Positions 1 to 6,941 of a stretch of DNA of 64,000 bases are shown here, one piece after another. A program made the position numbers and the translations under genes. Within the stretch, counting starts at the first letter, position 1. Each line of letters starts with the position of its first letter. The stretch is from Burkholderiales bacterium RIFCSPHIGHO2_01_FULL_63_240 (GTDB lineage Bacteria; Pseudomonadota; Gammaproteobacteria; Burkholderiales; Burkholderiaceae_C): the NCBI GenBank assembly GCA_001770725.1, contig MERU01000002.1, positions 620,001-684,000 of the forward strand, given 5' to 3'. The notes under the pieces are model-generated. The model was not told the DNA's origin and did no database searches. It saw only the letters and a program-made list of their open reading frames with translations.

Positions 1-1490
1 ACGCCACCGGTGACCACCACCATGAACGAGTCCACGATGTAGTTCTGGCCGAGGTCGGGGCCGACGTTGCCGATTTGCGAGAGCGCGCAACCGGCCAGAC
101 CGGCGATGCCCGCGCCCAGGGAGAAGGCCATGGTGTCGACGCGGGCGGTGTTCACGCCCATGCAGGATGCCATCGGGCGGTTCTGCGTCACGCTGCGCAC
201 GAACAGGCCCATGCGCGTCTTGTTGATCAGCAGGGTCATGCCGATGAGCACCGCTGCCGCAAAAGCGATGATGACCAGGCGGTTGTAGGGCAGCGTCAGG
301 TTGCTGAGCACGTCGAAGCCACCGGACATCCAGCTCGGGTTCTCGACCTGCACGTTCTGCGCGCCGAAGACGCTGCGCACGGCCTGCATCAGGATCAGGC
401 TCAGGCCCCAGGACGCCAGCAGGGTCTCGAGCGGGCGGCCGTACAGGAAGCGGAACACGCTGCGCTCGAGCACCGCGCCCACCAGGGCGGCGGCCAGGAA
501 CGAAGCAGGCACAGCCAGCAAGATGTACCAGTCAAACGCGCCAGGGAAGTAGGCGCGGAAGACGTTCTGCACCGCGAAGGTGGCGTAGGCCCCGATCATC
601 ATCAGCTCGCCGTGCGCCATGTTGATGACACCCATCAGGCCGTAGGTGATGGCCAGACCCAGCGCGGCCAGCAGCAGGATGGAGCCCAGGCTGATGCCGG
701 TGAACAGCACGCCCGCGTGCTCGCCCCAGGCCAGCTTGCGGTTGACGGCATCGACGGCCGCCTGCAAGGCCCCCTTGACCATGGCGTCGGTTTCGGCGCC
801 ATCGTTCATGCGCTCCATCAGCAGCGCGCGGGACTCGGGCGACGCATCGGCCCCCAGGGCCTTGACGGCTTCAAGGCGCCGACCTGGCTCCTGAGAGTTC
901 AACAGCGCCTTGGAACGAACGGTCTTGAGCTGCTTGAGCAGTTGCGGGTCGGACTCGGCCGCCAGGGCCTTGTCGATGGTGGCCAGTTGCGACTCGTCGG
1001 CCGCACTGGACAGCGCCTCGATGGCCGCGGCGCGCTCGGTGCGGTCGGTGGAGGTGAGCTTGCCGATGGCCAGGGCGGCCTCGATCTCGCTGCTCATGCG
1101 GTTGTTGTTGACGACGTCTTCGGCGCCTTCGGGCAGTTTGGCCGGCTCGCCCGTGACGGCGTCCTTCACGTCATCGCCGTACACGATGTAGGCGCGGTTG
1201 CCCGCCACCTTGACGGTGTCATCGGCCAGGGCCTGCAGGAAGGCTGGGAGCGCGGGGTCGCCCTTGGCGACCACGGCACGCAGGGCCGCCACGCGGTCGT
1301 CACCGTCGCCTGCCGAGATGGCGTAGGCCTCTTCGGCCGTCAGGGCCCAGGCCGGCTGGGCAACGAGGCCACTCAGGCCGAAGAGGCTTGCGCCGAGCCC
1401 GAGGCTCAGGACCAGTTGCACAACGCGTCGGCGCCAGGCACCGACAGGAGGATGGGGGTGGGTTCGATCGATGTCGCTGATCACAGGCAT
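1..1490 (-). CDS. urtB: UrtB, urea ABC transporter permease (3' end cut by window edge)
   Basis: This is an inner-membrane permease subunit of the UrtABCDE high-affinity urea importer (branched-chain amino acid permease family). I translated 496 codons on the minus strand from the ATG at 1490. The reading frame runs off the left edge without a stop, so roughly 30-40 C-terminal residues are missing if the length is typical. A hydrophobic segment at residues 23-50 looks like a signal anchor. A long soluble region of about 200 residues follows, which is the UrtB-specific N-terminal extension. The permease core begins near residue 240, with the family motif GVINMAHGELMMIGAY near residue 285 and several later membrane segments. 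It lies 138 bp downstream of urtA on the same strand, with a terminator-like hairpin in between. urtCDE would be expected beyond the left edge. Confidence 0.93.
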   Translation of the reverse strand, partial: MPVISDIDRTHPHPPVGAWRRRVVQLVLSLGLGASLFGLSGLVAQPAWALTAEEAYAISAGDGDDRVAALRAVVAKGDPALPAFLQALADDTVKVAGNRAYIVYGDDVKDAVTGEPAKLPEGAEDVVNNNRMSSEIEAALAIGKLTSTDRTERAAAIEALSSAADESQLATIDKALAAESDPQLLKQLKTVRSKALLNSQEPGRRLEAVKALGADASPESRALLMERMNDGAETDAMVKGALQAAVDAVNRKLAWGEHAGVLFTGISLGSILLLAALGLAITYGLMGVINMAHGELMMIGAYATFAVQNVFRAYFPGAFDWYILLAVPASFLAAALVGAVLERSVFRFLYGRPLETLLASWGLSLILMQAVRSVFGAQNVQVENPSWMSGGFDVLSNLTLPYNRLVIIAFAAAVLIGMTLLINKTRMGLFVRSVTQNRPMASCMGVNTARVDTMAFSLGAGIAGLAGCALSQIGNVGPDLGQNYIVDSFMVVVTGG

Positions 1491-1496
1491 CACCAG

Positions 1497-1532
1497 AAAA
1501 AAGACGCCCCCTGGGGAGACCCCAGCGGGGCG
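1497..1532 (-). terminator. Terminator or attenuator between urtA and urtB
   Basis: On the minus strand a GC-rich stem (GCCCCGCTGGGG, loop TCT, CCCCAGGGGGC, slightly imperfect) is followed directly by TTTTTT. It sits about 100 bp after the urtA stop and just before the urtB start. A leaky terminator here would give more binding protein than permease, as is common in ABC transporter operons. That role is inference. Confidence 0.7.
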
Positions 1533-1628
1533 AACCGCTCTTTGCACTCGGAGTTTCAACATGCGGACGGAAAGCGACTCCCGTCCGCAGTGACCAGCAC
1601 GAGGCGGGTCACAGGATCGGCCAGGCGA

Positions 1629-2906
1629 TCACTTGACTTCGGGCTCGTCCTTCTTCTTGTCGTTGCCTTCGATGAAGGGGCTCCAGGGCTGAGCCTTGAC
1701 GGGGCCAGGGGTCTTCCAGACCACCTTGAACTGGCCGTCGGACTTGATCTCGCCGATGAAGACCGGCTTGTGCAGGTGGTGGTTCTTCTCGTCCATCTTG
1801 GACATGAAACCACCCGGGGCCTTGAAGGTCTGGCCGGCCATCGCGGCGATCACCTTGTCGGTGTCGGTGGACTTGGCCTTGGTCACGGCCTGGGCCCACA
1901 TGTTGATGCCGATGTAAGTGGCTTCCATCGGGTCGTTGGTCAGGGGCTTGTCCTTGTGACCGGCGATGTTCTTGGCCTTGGCATAGGCCGACCACTTCTT
2001 GATGAACTCGTCGTTGGTCGGGTTCTTGACGGACATGAAGTAGTTCCAGGCAGCCAGGTGGCCGACCAGGGGCTTGGTGTCCACGCCACGCAGCTCTTCT
2101 TCACCCACCGAGAAGGCCACCACCGGCACGTCCTTGGCCTTCAGACCCTGGTTGCCCAGTTCCTTGTAGAAGGGCACGTTGGAGTCGCCGTTGATGGTCG
2201 AGATGACGGCGGTCTTCTTGCCTTCGGACGAGAACTTCTTGATCTTGGCGATGATGGTCTGGTAGTCGGAGTGACCGAAGGGGGTGTACTCCTCGATGAT
2301 GTCGGCTTCGGCAACGCCCTTGGACTTCAGGAAGGCGCGCAGGATCTTGTTGGTGGTGCGGGGGTAGACGTAGTCGGTGCCCAGCAGCACGAAGCGCTTG
2401 GCCGAGCCGCCGTCCTTGCTCATCAGGTATTCAACAGCGGGGATGGCTTGCTGGTTGGGAGCGGCGCCCGTGTAGAACACGTTCTTCTCGAGCTCTTCAC
2501 CTTCGTATTGCACGGGGTAGAACAGCAGGCCGTTGTTTTCCTTGAAGACCGGCAGCACCGACTTGCGCGACACCGAGGTCCAGCAGCCGAAAACGACCGA
2601 GACCTTGTCCTGGGTCAGCAGCTGCTTGGCCTTTTCGGCGAACAGGGGCCAGTTGGAAGCGGGGTCGACCACCACGGGCTCGAGCTTCTTGCCCAGCAGG
2701 CCGCCCTTGGCGTTGATCTCGTCGATGGCCATCAGGACGGTGTCCTTGAGAACCGTTTCGGAGATGGCCATGGTGCCGGACAGCGAGTGCAGCACGCCGA
2801 CCTTGATGGTGTCGGCGGCCTGGGCCATGGTGCTGAAGGCCAGGCCAGCGACGCCGAGGGCGACGGCGGACAGGGACTGGACGGCGCTGCGACGGGACAT
2901 GTTCAT
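1629..2906 (-). CDS. urtA: UrtA, urea ABC transporter substrate-binding protein
   Basis: This is the periplasmic urea-binding protein that delivers urea to UrtBC. It has 425 residues, a normal length. The start at 2906 is chosen because AGGAG lies about eight bases upstream and the protein then begins with an export signal (MNMSRRSAVQSL..., cleavage expected after MAQA). The twin arginines in SRRSAVQ leave open a Tat route. The mature protein starts ADTIKVGVLHSLSGTMA, a hallmark of the UrtA/AmiC-like periplasmic type 1 family. The middle contains VFGCWTSVSRKSVLPV and NGLLFYPVQYEG, typical of UrtA rather than of amino-acid binding proteins. An in-frame GTG-type extension to 2990 has no ribosome site and is not used. 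It is the first gene of the urt operon, with an 18-bp palindrome upstream. Confidence 0.96.
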   Translation of the reverse strand: MNMSRRSAVQSLSAVALGVAGLAFSTMAQAADTIKVGVLHSLSGTMAISETVLKDTVLMAIDEINAKGGLLGKKLEPVVVDPASNWPLFAEKAKQLLTQDKVSVVFGCWTSVSRKSVLPVFKENNGLLFYPVQYEGEELEKNVFYTGAAPNQQAIPAVEYLMSKDGGSAKRFVLLGTDYVYPRTTNKILRAFLKSKGVAEADIIEEYTPFGHSDYQTIIAKIKKFSSEGKKTAVISTINGDSNVPFYKELGNQGLKAKDVPVVAFSVGEEELRGVDTKPLVGHLAAWNYFMSVKNPTNDEFIKKWSAYAKAKNIAGHKDKPLTNDPMEATYIGINMWAQAVTKAKSTDTDKVIAAMAGQTFKAPGGFMSKMDEKNHHLHKPVFIGEIKSDGQFKVVWKTPGPVKAQPWSPFIEGNDKKKDEPEVK

Positions 2907-2979
2907 GTGAGCTTGCTCCTGTGGGGCTGGGTTGGTTGAATCGATGGATTCAGTGTGCCCAGCCAGGGCAAGCTGTTGA

Positions 2980-2997
2980 ATACGCCACATGGCGTAT
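2980..2997. promoter_or_regulatory. 18-bp palindrome upstream of urtA, candidate operator
   Basis: ATACGCCA, two bases, TGGCGTAT is a perfect inverted repeat with 8-bp arms. It lies about 73 bp upstream of the urtA start codon, where an activator or repressor would bind. Its dyad form suits a dimeric regulator such as a LuxR-type response regulator or a GntR protein, both encoded nearby. No protein can be assigned from sequence alone. Confidence 0.5.
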
Positions 2998-3054
2998 CGG
3001 GTGGCTTGCGAGGCACACCCTTTGTTCCCATGGGCCCGTCAGGCCCCTGCCCTG

Positions 3055-3783
3055 TCAGCGTTTGATCCCCAGGTCGGCGGTGTGATCGCTGCGTGCCACG
3101 TCGCGAGCATCGGGCGCGGTGCCCAGCACCCGGTCGCCCAGGCCGCGCGAGACGCCCCACCACAGCCGCTCGTTGCGGAAGTGGTGCCAGCGGTGCTCCA
3201 GCACCCGGCGCTCGTAGTAGGCCATGCGCGGACGCCAGCTGATGTGCGCCAGGTAATGCACCCACTCGTAATGCAGGCCTTGCAACAGGAAGGCCAGGCT
3301 GGCGGTCAGCACCAGCGCCCGCCAGGGGCCAGCAGCCCACAACAGCACGGCCAGGGACACCAGCACCCAAGCGTGCACATGGCGAGGCACGAAGGTCCAG
3401 TGCAGGCTCCAGGGCTCGGCGTGGTGGCGGCGATGGGTCTTGGGCAGGTAGAAGTCCAGGGTGAAGCGCCCCAGCCTGATGGGCTTGAAGTGCAGCACGT
3501 GCACGTGGATCAACCACTCGATGAACGGGAACGCCAGCCACAGGGCGAAGGCGACGGCTGCATCCACCCAGGACCAGCCACCCAGTTGCCAGCGCCAGGC
3601 ACCGCCCACCCCGAGGACCGCCAGCAGGATCAGCGGGCTGGGGTGCGAGAGAAACACACGCCACGCATCCTTTGCCGTGCGCGGCGAGTCGGCCGGGGGG
3701 CGCATGGGGTTGGCCTGCACCGTGTCCTGTGCGGTGGGCATGGCCTGGTCGGTGGCGCGCTGCGTGTTCATGGGGTCTTTCAT
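3055..3783 (-). CDS. Membrane fatty acid hydroxylase/sterol desaturase superfamily protein
   Basis: This is a predicted integral-membrane di-iron oxygenase of 242 residues. The histidine clusters typical of the fatty acid hydroxylase superfamily are visible: HVHVLH at 93-98, HRRHH at 117-121, HYEWVHYLAH near 172-181 and HRWHH near 198-202. Hydrophobic segments lie at about 50-62, 74-92 and 138-168. The substrate is unknown; lipid or carotenoid hydroxylation are both known for the superfamily. The start overlaps the stop of the upstream GntR gene as ATGA (start 3783, GntR stop at 3780), which indicates translational coupling. The GntR protein is therefore likely to control it. A second start at MNTQRA five codons downstream is possible. 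Confidence 0.85.
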   Translation of the reverse strand: MKDPMNTQRATDQAMPTAQDTVQANPMRPPADSPRTAKDAWRVFLSHPSPLILLAVLGVGGAWRWQLGGWSWVDAAVAFALWLAFPFIEWLIHVHVLHFKPIRLGRFTLDFYLPKTHRRHHAEPWSLHWTFVPRHVHAWVLVSLAVLLWAAGPWRALVLTASLAFLLQGLHYEWVHYLAHISWRPRMAYYERRVLEHRWHHFRNERLWWGVSRGLGDRVLGTAPDARDVARSDHTADLGIKR

Positions 3784-4502
3784 GCGGCCTCACCAAAGAT
3801 TTGCCGGATGGCGGCTTCGCCCCGGCCCACGTGCAGCTTTGCTGCATTGAACGCAGCCTGCGCATCGCGGCGCGAGACCGCCTCGGCGATGGCCTGCAGG
3901 TGTTCGATGTCCCGGAACTCGCCCGCCATGGGCAGGGTCAGGGCATCCCAGGCCTGCAGGTAGCTCTTGCGCATGGCGTTGAACGAAAGCCTGAAAGCCA
4001 CGTTGTCGCACCCCACCACCAACGCCTGCCAGAACGCCAGGGCCAGGTGCTGCAGGGCCGGCAGGTCGGCTCGCTGTGCGCGCATGTCGTCGCACAGGCC
4101 TTGCAAGGTGGCATGCAGGGCGGACGTGCCCCGGCTCGCCGCGGCCGCCGCGATCTCGGGCGCCAGCACCGAGCGCATGGCCATCAGGTCGCACACCACC
4201 TTGGGGTTGAAGCCCTCGCCGCCGATCAGCAGCGAGGGGAGCAACTCCGGCCCGGCCTCCTGCAGGAAATCGAGCACCTCGTGGTTGCCGCCCTGGCGCA
4301 CCGCGATCAGGCCGGCCTGCTGCAGGCGCTTGACCGCCTCGCGCACGGCGCCGCGGTTGATGCCCGAGGCTTCGCTGAGCACGCGCTCGGAAGGCAGGCG
4401 CTCGCCCGGTTTGAAGTCGCCCGAGAGGATGCGGCCCTTGAGCTGCCGGAACAGCGCCTCGGACAGCGACTGGCGCAAGATGGGTTCAACGATGGCATTC
4501 AT
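3780..4502 (-). CDS. GntR family transcriptional regulator, FadR/FCD subfamily
   Basis: This is a DNA-binding regulator of about 240 residues. The N-terminal winged helix-turn-helix shows the GntR signature (LPSERVLSEASGINRGAVRE). The remaining two thirds is an all-helical FCD-like ligand domain with scattered metal-ligand-type residues (D, H near FRDIEHLQAIAEAV). I prefer the ATG at 4502 (MNAIVEP) to the longer reading frame beginning at 4553, because a 21-bp palindrome abuts this ATG and would otherwise lie in coding sequence. It is co-transcribed with the membrane hydroxylase through an ATGA overlap. The ligand is unknown; an organic acid or fatty acid derivative would fit the family. Confidence 0.88.
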   Translation of the reverse strand: MNAIVEPILRQSLSEALFRQLKGRILSGDFKPGERLPSERVLSEASGINRGAVREAVKRLQQAGLIAVRQGGNHEVLDFLQEAGPELLPSLLIGGEGFNPKVVCDLMAMRSVLAPEIAAAAASRGTSALHATLQGLCDDMRAQRADLPALQHLALAFWQALVVGCDNVAFRLSFNAMRKSYLQAWDALTLPMAGEFRDIEHLQAIAEAVSRRDAQAAFNAAKLHVGRGEAAIRQIFGEAA

Positions 4503-4503
4503 G

Positions 4504-4524
4504 CTGGTCAGCTTATCTGACCAG
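4504..4524. promoter_or_regulatory. Palindromic operator at the GntR start codon
   Basis: CTGGTCAG, five bases (CTTAT), CTGACCAG is a perfect 8-bp inverted repeat immediately upstream of the GntR start codon. Its TGGT...ACCA edges resemble known FadR-type operators. Autorepression of the GntR-hydroxylase pair is the simplest reading. It could also affect the divergent gene at 4612. Confidence 0.6.
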
Positions 4525-4611
4525 TTGAGGCGAATCATGACCGATCGCGTCACCCCGGCACCCGGCGAATCAGGGATTCCACCCGGTGGCGCTTAGACTC
4601 GGCGCCAGCCC

Positions 4612-5349
4612 ATGACCGACGCCGTCCACGTTCACACCAACCGCCAGACCCGCTCGCTGAGCCTGTCGACCACCCTCATCCAGAGCTGCATGAGCCTGGC
4701 CGACCCCGACGAGCTCGTGCTGGACTACACCCGCACGATGATGGGCGCCCTGCTGCTCAACCCGCGCCCCCGCCATGTGCTGATGATCGGCCTGGGCGGC
4801 GGCTCGATGCTCAAGTACCTGCACCGCCACGTGCCAGAGGCCGAGCTCACCGCCGTCGAGATCAGCCAGGAGGTCATCGACCTGCGCGACGACTTCTGCC
4901 TGCCGCCCGACAGCGAGCGGCTGCGCATCGTCTGCGCCGACGGCGCGGAGTTCCTGCGCAAGCCGCCGCGCAGCTACGACCTCATCCTGGTCGATGGCTT
5001 CACGGGCGAAGGCATCGCCGAGGCGCTTTGTTCGCGCAGCTTTTACCTGCACTGCCGCAAGGCGCTGAGCTCCGAAGGGCTGCTGGTGGCCAATGTGCAG
5101 GCCGACACCGCCCAGACCCGCGAGATCGGCAAACGACTGTTCAAGGCGTTCGAGGGCGCGATGATCTCGGTGCTGTCCGACGAGGGCGGCAACGACATCG
5201 TCACCGCGGGGCCGCGCCACCTGTTCGAGCAGTGCGTGGCCGATTTCGAGTCACACTGGCAGGCCATTGGCGCGGCCCACCAGGCCACGCTGGCCGTGGC
5301 CTCGCAACGCATCCAGCGGGCGCTGATGCGCGGCTTTCCGGTGGGGTGA
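4612..5349 (+). CDS. Spermidine synthase-like SAM-binding protein
   Basis: This is a 245-residue Rossmann-fold protein of the spermidine synthase/polyamine aminopropyltransferase-like group. The nucleotide-binding motif MIGLGGGSMLKYLHR sits at about residues 57-71. The acidic residue that binds the ribose is in LTAVEISQEVIDL, and the DGAEFL and YDLILVDGF motifs follow. It lacks the complete N-terminal beta-domain of true SpeE, and no speD decarboxylase lies nearby. A stand-alone methyltransferase or orphan synthase-like role is therefore as likely as spermidine synthesis. It is divergent from the GntR gene and 34 bp ahead of the NUDIX gene. Confidence 0.8.
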   Translation: MTDAVHVHTNRQTRSLSLSTTLIQSCMSLADPDELVLDYTRTMMGALLLNPRPRHVLMIGLGGGSMLKYLHRHVPEAELTAVEISQEVIDLRDDFCLPPDSERLRIVCADGAEFLRKPPRSYDLILVDGFTGEGIAEALCSRSFYLHCRKALSSEGLLVANVQADTAQTREIGKRLFKAFEGAMISVLSDEGGNDIVTAGPRHLFEQCVADFESHWQAIGAAHQATLAVASQRIQRALMRGFPVG

Positions 5350-5383
5350 ACCGAACGAAGAACGTGCCGAGGACGATCGAGAC

Positions 5384-5917
5384 ATGAGCTACCGCCACTG
5401 CCCTCTTTGCGCCAGCCCCCTGAGCCTGCGCGCCCACGCCGGCTCGCTCGACGTCCAGCGCCCGAGCTGCCCCGACGAGGCCTGTGGCTTCATCCATTGG
5501 GACAACCCGGTCCCGGTGGTGGCGGCCGTCGTCGAGCACGAGGGCGAGCTCATCCTGGCGCGCAACAAGGCCTGGGCCGCGCCGTTCTACGCGCTCATCA
5601 CCGGCTTTCTGGAAAAGACCGACCCCAGCCCCGACGAAGCCGTCGCCCGCGAGGTCAAGGAAGAGCTGGACCTGGACGCCACGGGCGTGCACTTCATCGG
5701 CCACTACCGCTTCGAGCGCCAGAACCAGATCATCCTGGCCTACCACGTGCCCGCCACGGGCGTGATCACGCTGGGCGAAGAGCTCAGCGACTACAAGCGC
5801 ATCGCACCCGAGAAGGCGCGCTACTGGCCAGTGGCCACGGGGCTGGCGCTGCGCGACTGGTTGCGCTCGCGCGGGCTCGATCCGCAAGCGATGGAACTGC
5901 CTGCCAAGCCGAACTGA
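5384..5917 (+). CDS. NUDIX hydrolase with N-terminal zinc ribbon
   Basis: This 177-residue protein is predicted to hydrolyse a nucleoside diphosphate derivative. The first 40 residues carry a four-cysteine zinc ribbon (CPLC at 6-9, then CPDEAC). The Nudix box is complete: GFLEKTDPSPDEAVAREVKE followed by ELDL, matching GX5EX7REUXEEXGU. A zinc ribbon plus Nudix layout resembles NudC-like NADH pyrophosphatases, but the protein is shorter and lacks the NudC N-terminal domain. The substrate is open. It follows the spermidine-synthase-like gene on the same strand and is probably co-transcribed with it. Confidence 0.87.
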   Translation: MSYRHCPLCASPLSLRAHAGSLDVQRPSCPDEACGFIHWDNPVPVVAAVVEHEGELILARNKAWAAPFYALITGFLEKTDPSPDEAVAREVKEELDLDATGVHFIGHYRFERQNQIILAYHVPATGVITLGEELSDYKRIAPEKARYWPVATGLALRDWLRSRGLDPQAMELPAKPN

Positions 5918-5936
5918 GCCGCCGGCTCAACGCGCA

Positions 5937-6896
5937 TCAACGCGCCTTGAGCTGCCCCACCCGGCTCATCGCCAGCCCGGCCGCCGCCGTGCGCGTCTCC
6001 ACGCCCAGCTTGGCAAAGATGTGTTCCAGCTGCTTCTTGACCGTGGCCGGGCTGCTGCCCAGGATGTCACCGATGTCGCGGTTGGTCTTGCCCTTGACCA
6101 CCCAGTAAAGCACCTCGCCCTCGCGGGTGGTGAGCTTGAACTCCTGGCTGAGTGCGTCCATGGCGGCCTGGTCCGAGCTCTCCTGCATCACCAGCAGCCA
6201 CTCGTCCTCGCCCGTGGGCTGGTGCAGCGTGAAGCTCAGGCGCCGCCCACCCTGGTTGACCGCCCAGACAGGCACCGTGCCCGATGGCAGCCCTTGCGCG
6301 ATCTCGGCAGACAGCTTGGGCGCCGTCTGCTGCAGCCACTCGGCCAGCTCCACCGGCGCCACGGCTTCAGGCGCATCGAAGTGCGACTGCAGCAGCTTGC
6401 GCGCCAGCGGCGTCTGCCAGAGGATGCGCCCGTCGCTGATGCGCACCGTGATCGAGGCATGGCCGAAGGCATCGAGCGCGTTGCGCGCCTGCCGGGCCTG
6501 GCGCGCACCCTGGATGTGGCTGGCGATGCGGGCCAGCACCTCGCGTGGGCGGATGGGCTTGACCACGTAGTCCACGCCACCGGCATCAAAGGCGGCCACG
6601 ACGTGTTCGGTCTCGCTCAACCCGGTCATGAAGATCACCGGGATGTGGGCGGTTTCCTGCTGGGCCTTCAGGCGCCTGGCGACCTCGAATCCGTCCATGC
6701 CCGGCATGATGGCGTCGAGCAGGATGACGTCCGGCACGGCCTGCAGCGCGCGCTGCAGCGCCGCTTCGCCGTTCGTGGCCACCAGCACGGTGTAGCCGGC
6801 GTCGTCCAGGGCATCGTGCAGCAGCGACAGGTTGTCGGGCACATCGTCAACGATGAGCACGACGTCGGTGCGGCTGCGGTCGAGGCGGTCGAACAT
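5937..6896 (-). CDS. Response regulator: receiver, central domain, LuxR-type HTH
   Basis: This is the output half of a two-component system (319 residues). The receiver domain at about residues 12-130 shows the acidic pair (VDD), the phospho-acceptor Asp in LLDAIMPGMDG, the conserved Thr in FMTG and the Lys in VVKPIRP. A central region of about 100 residues (ASITVRISDGRILWQTPLA) looks PAS-like. The C-terminal LuxR/FixJ helix-turn-helix reads LTTREGEVLYWVVKGKTNRD, then IGDILGSSPATVKKQLEHIF. It begins 45 bp after the end of the transporter-kinase gene and is probably co-transcribed with it. Its location between urt and ure makes it the prime candidate regulator of urea genes. Confidence 0.92.
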   Translation of the reverse strand: MFDRLDRSRTDVVLIVDDVPDNLSLLHDALDDAGYTVLVATNGEAALQRALQAVPDVILLDAIMPGMDGFEVARRLKAQQETAHIPVIFMTGLSETEHVVAAFDAGGVDYVVKPIRPREVLARIASHIQGARQARQARNALDAFGHASITVRISDGRILWQTPLARKLLQSHFDAPEAVAPVELAEWLQQTAPKLSAEIAQGLPSGTVPVWAVNQGGRRLSFTLHQPTGEDEWLLVMQESSDQAAMDALSQEFKLTTREGEVLYWVVKGKTNRDIGDILGSSPATVKKQLEHIFAKLGVETRTAAAGLAMSRVGQLKAR

Positions 6897-6941
6897 CTGG
6901 GCGGGTGTGGTCGGTCAAACAGGATGAGTGCGGTGCGGGCC

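Noticed and set aside
75-2939. 954-codon plus-strand open frame antisense to urtA/urtB
   Set aside because: Low-complexity His/Gly/Leu-rich translation typical of a high-GC shadow; urtA and urtB on the other strand have clear family motifs.
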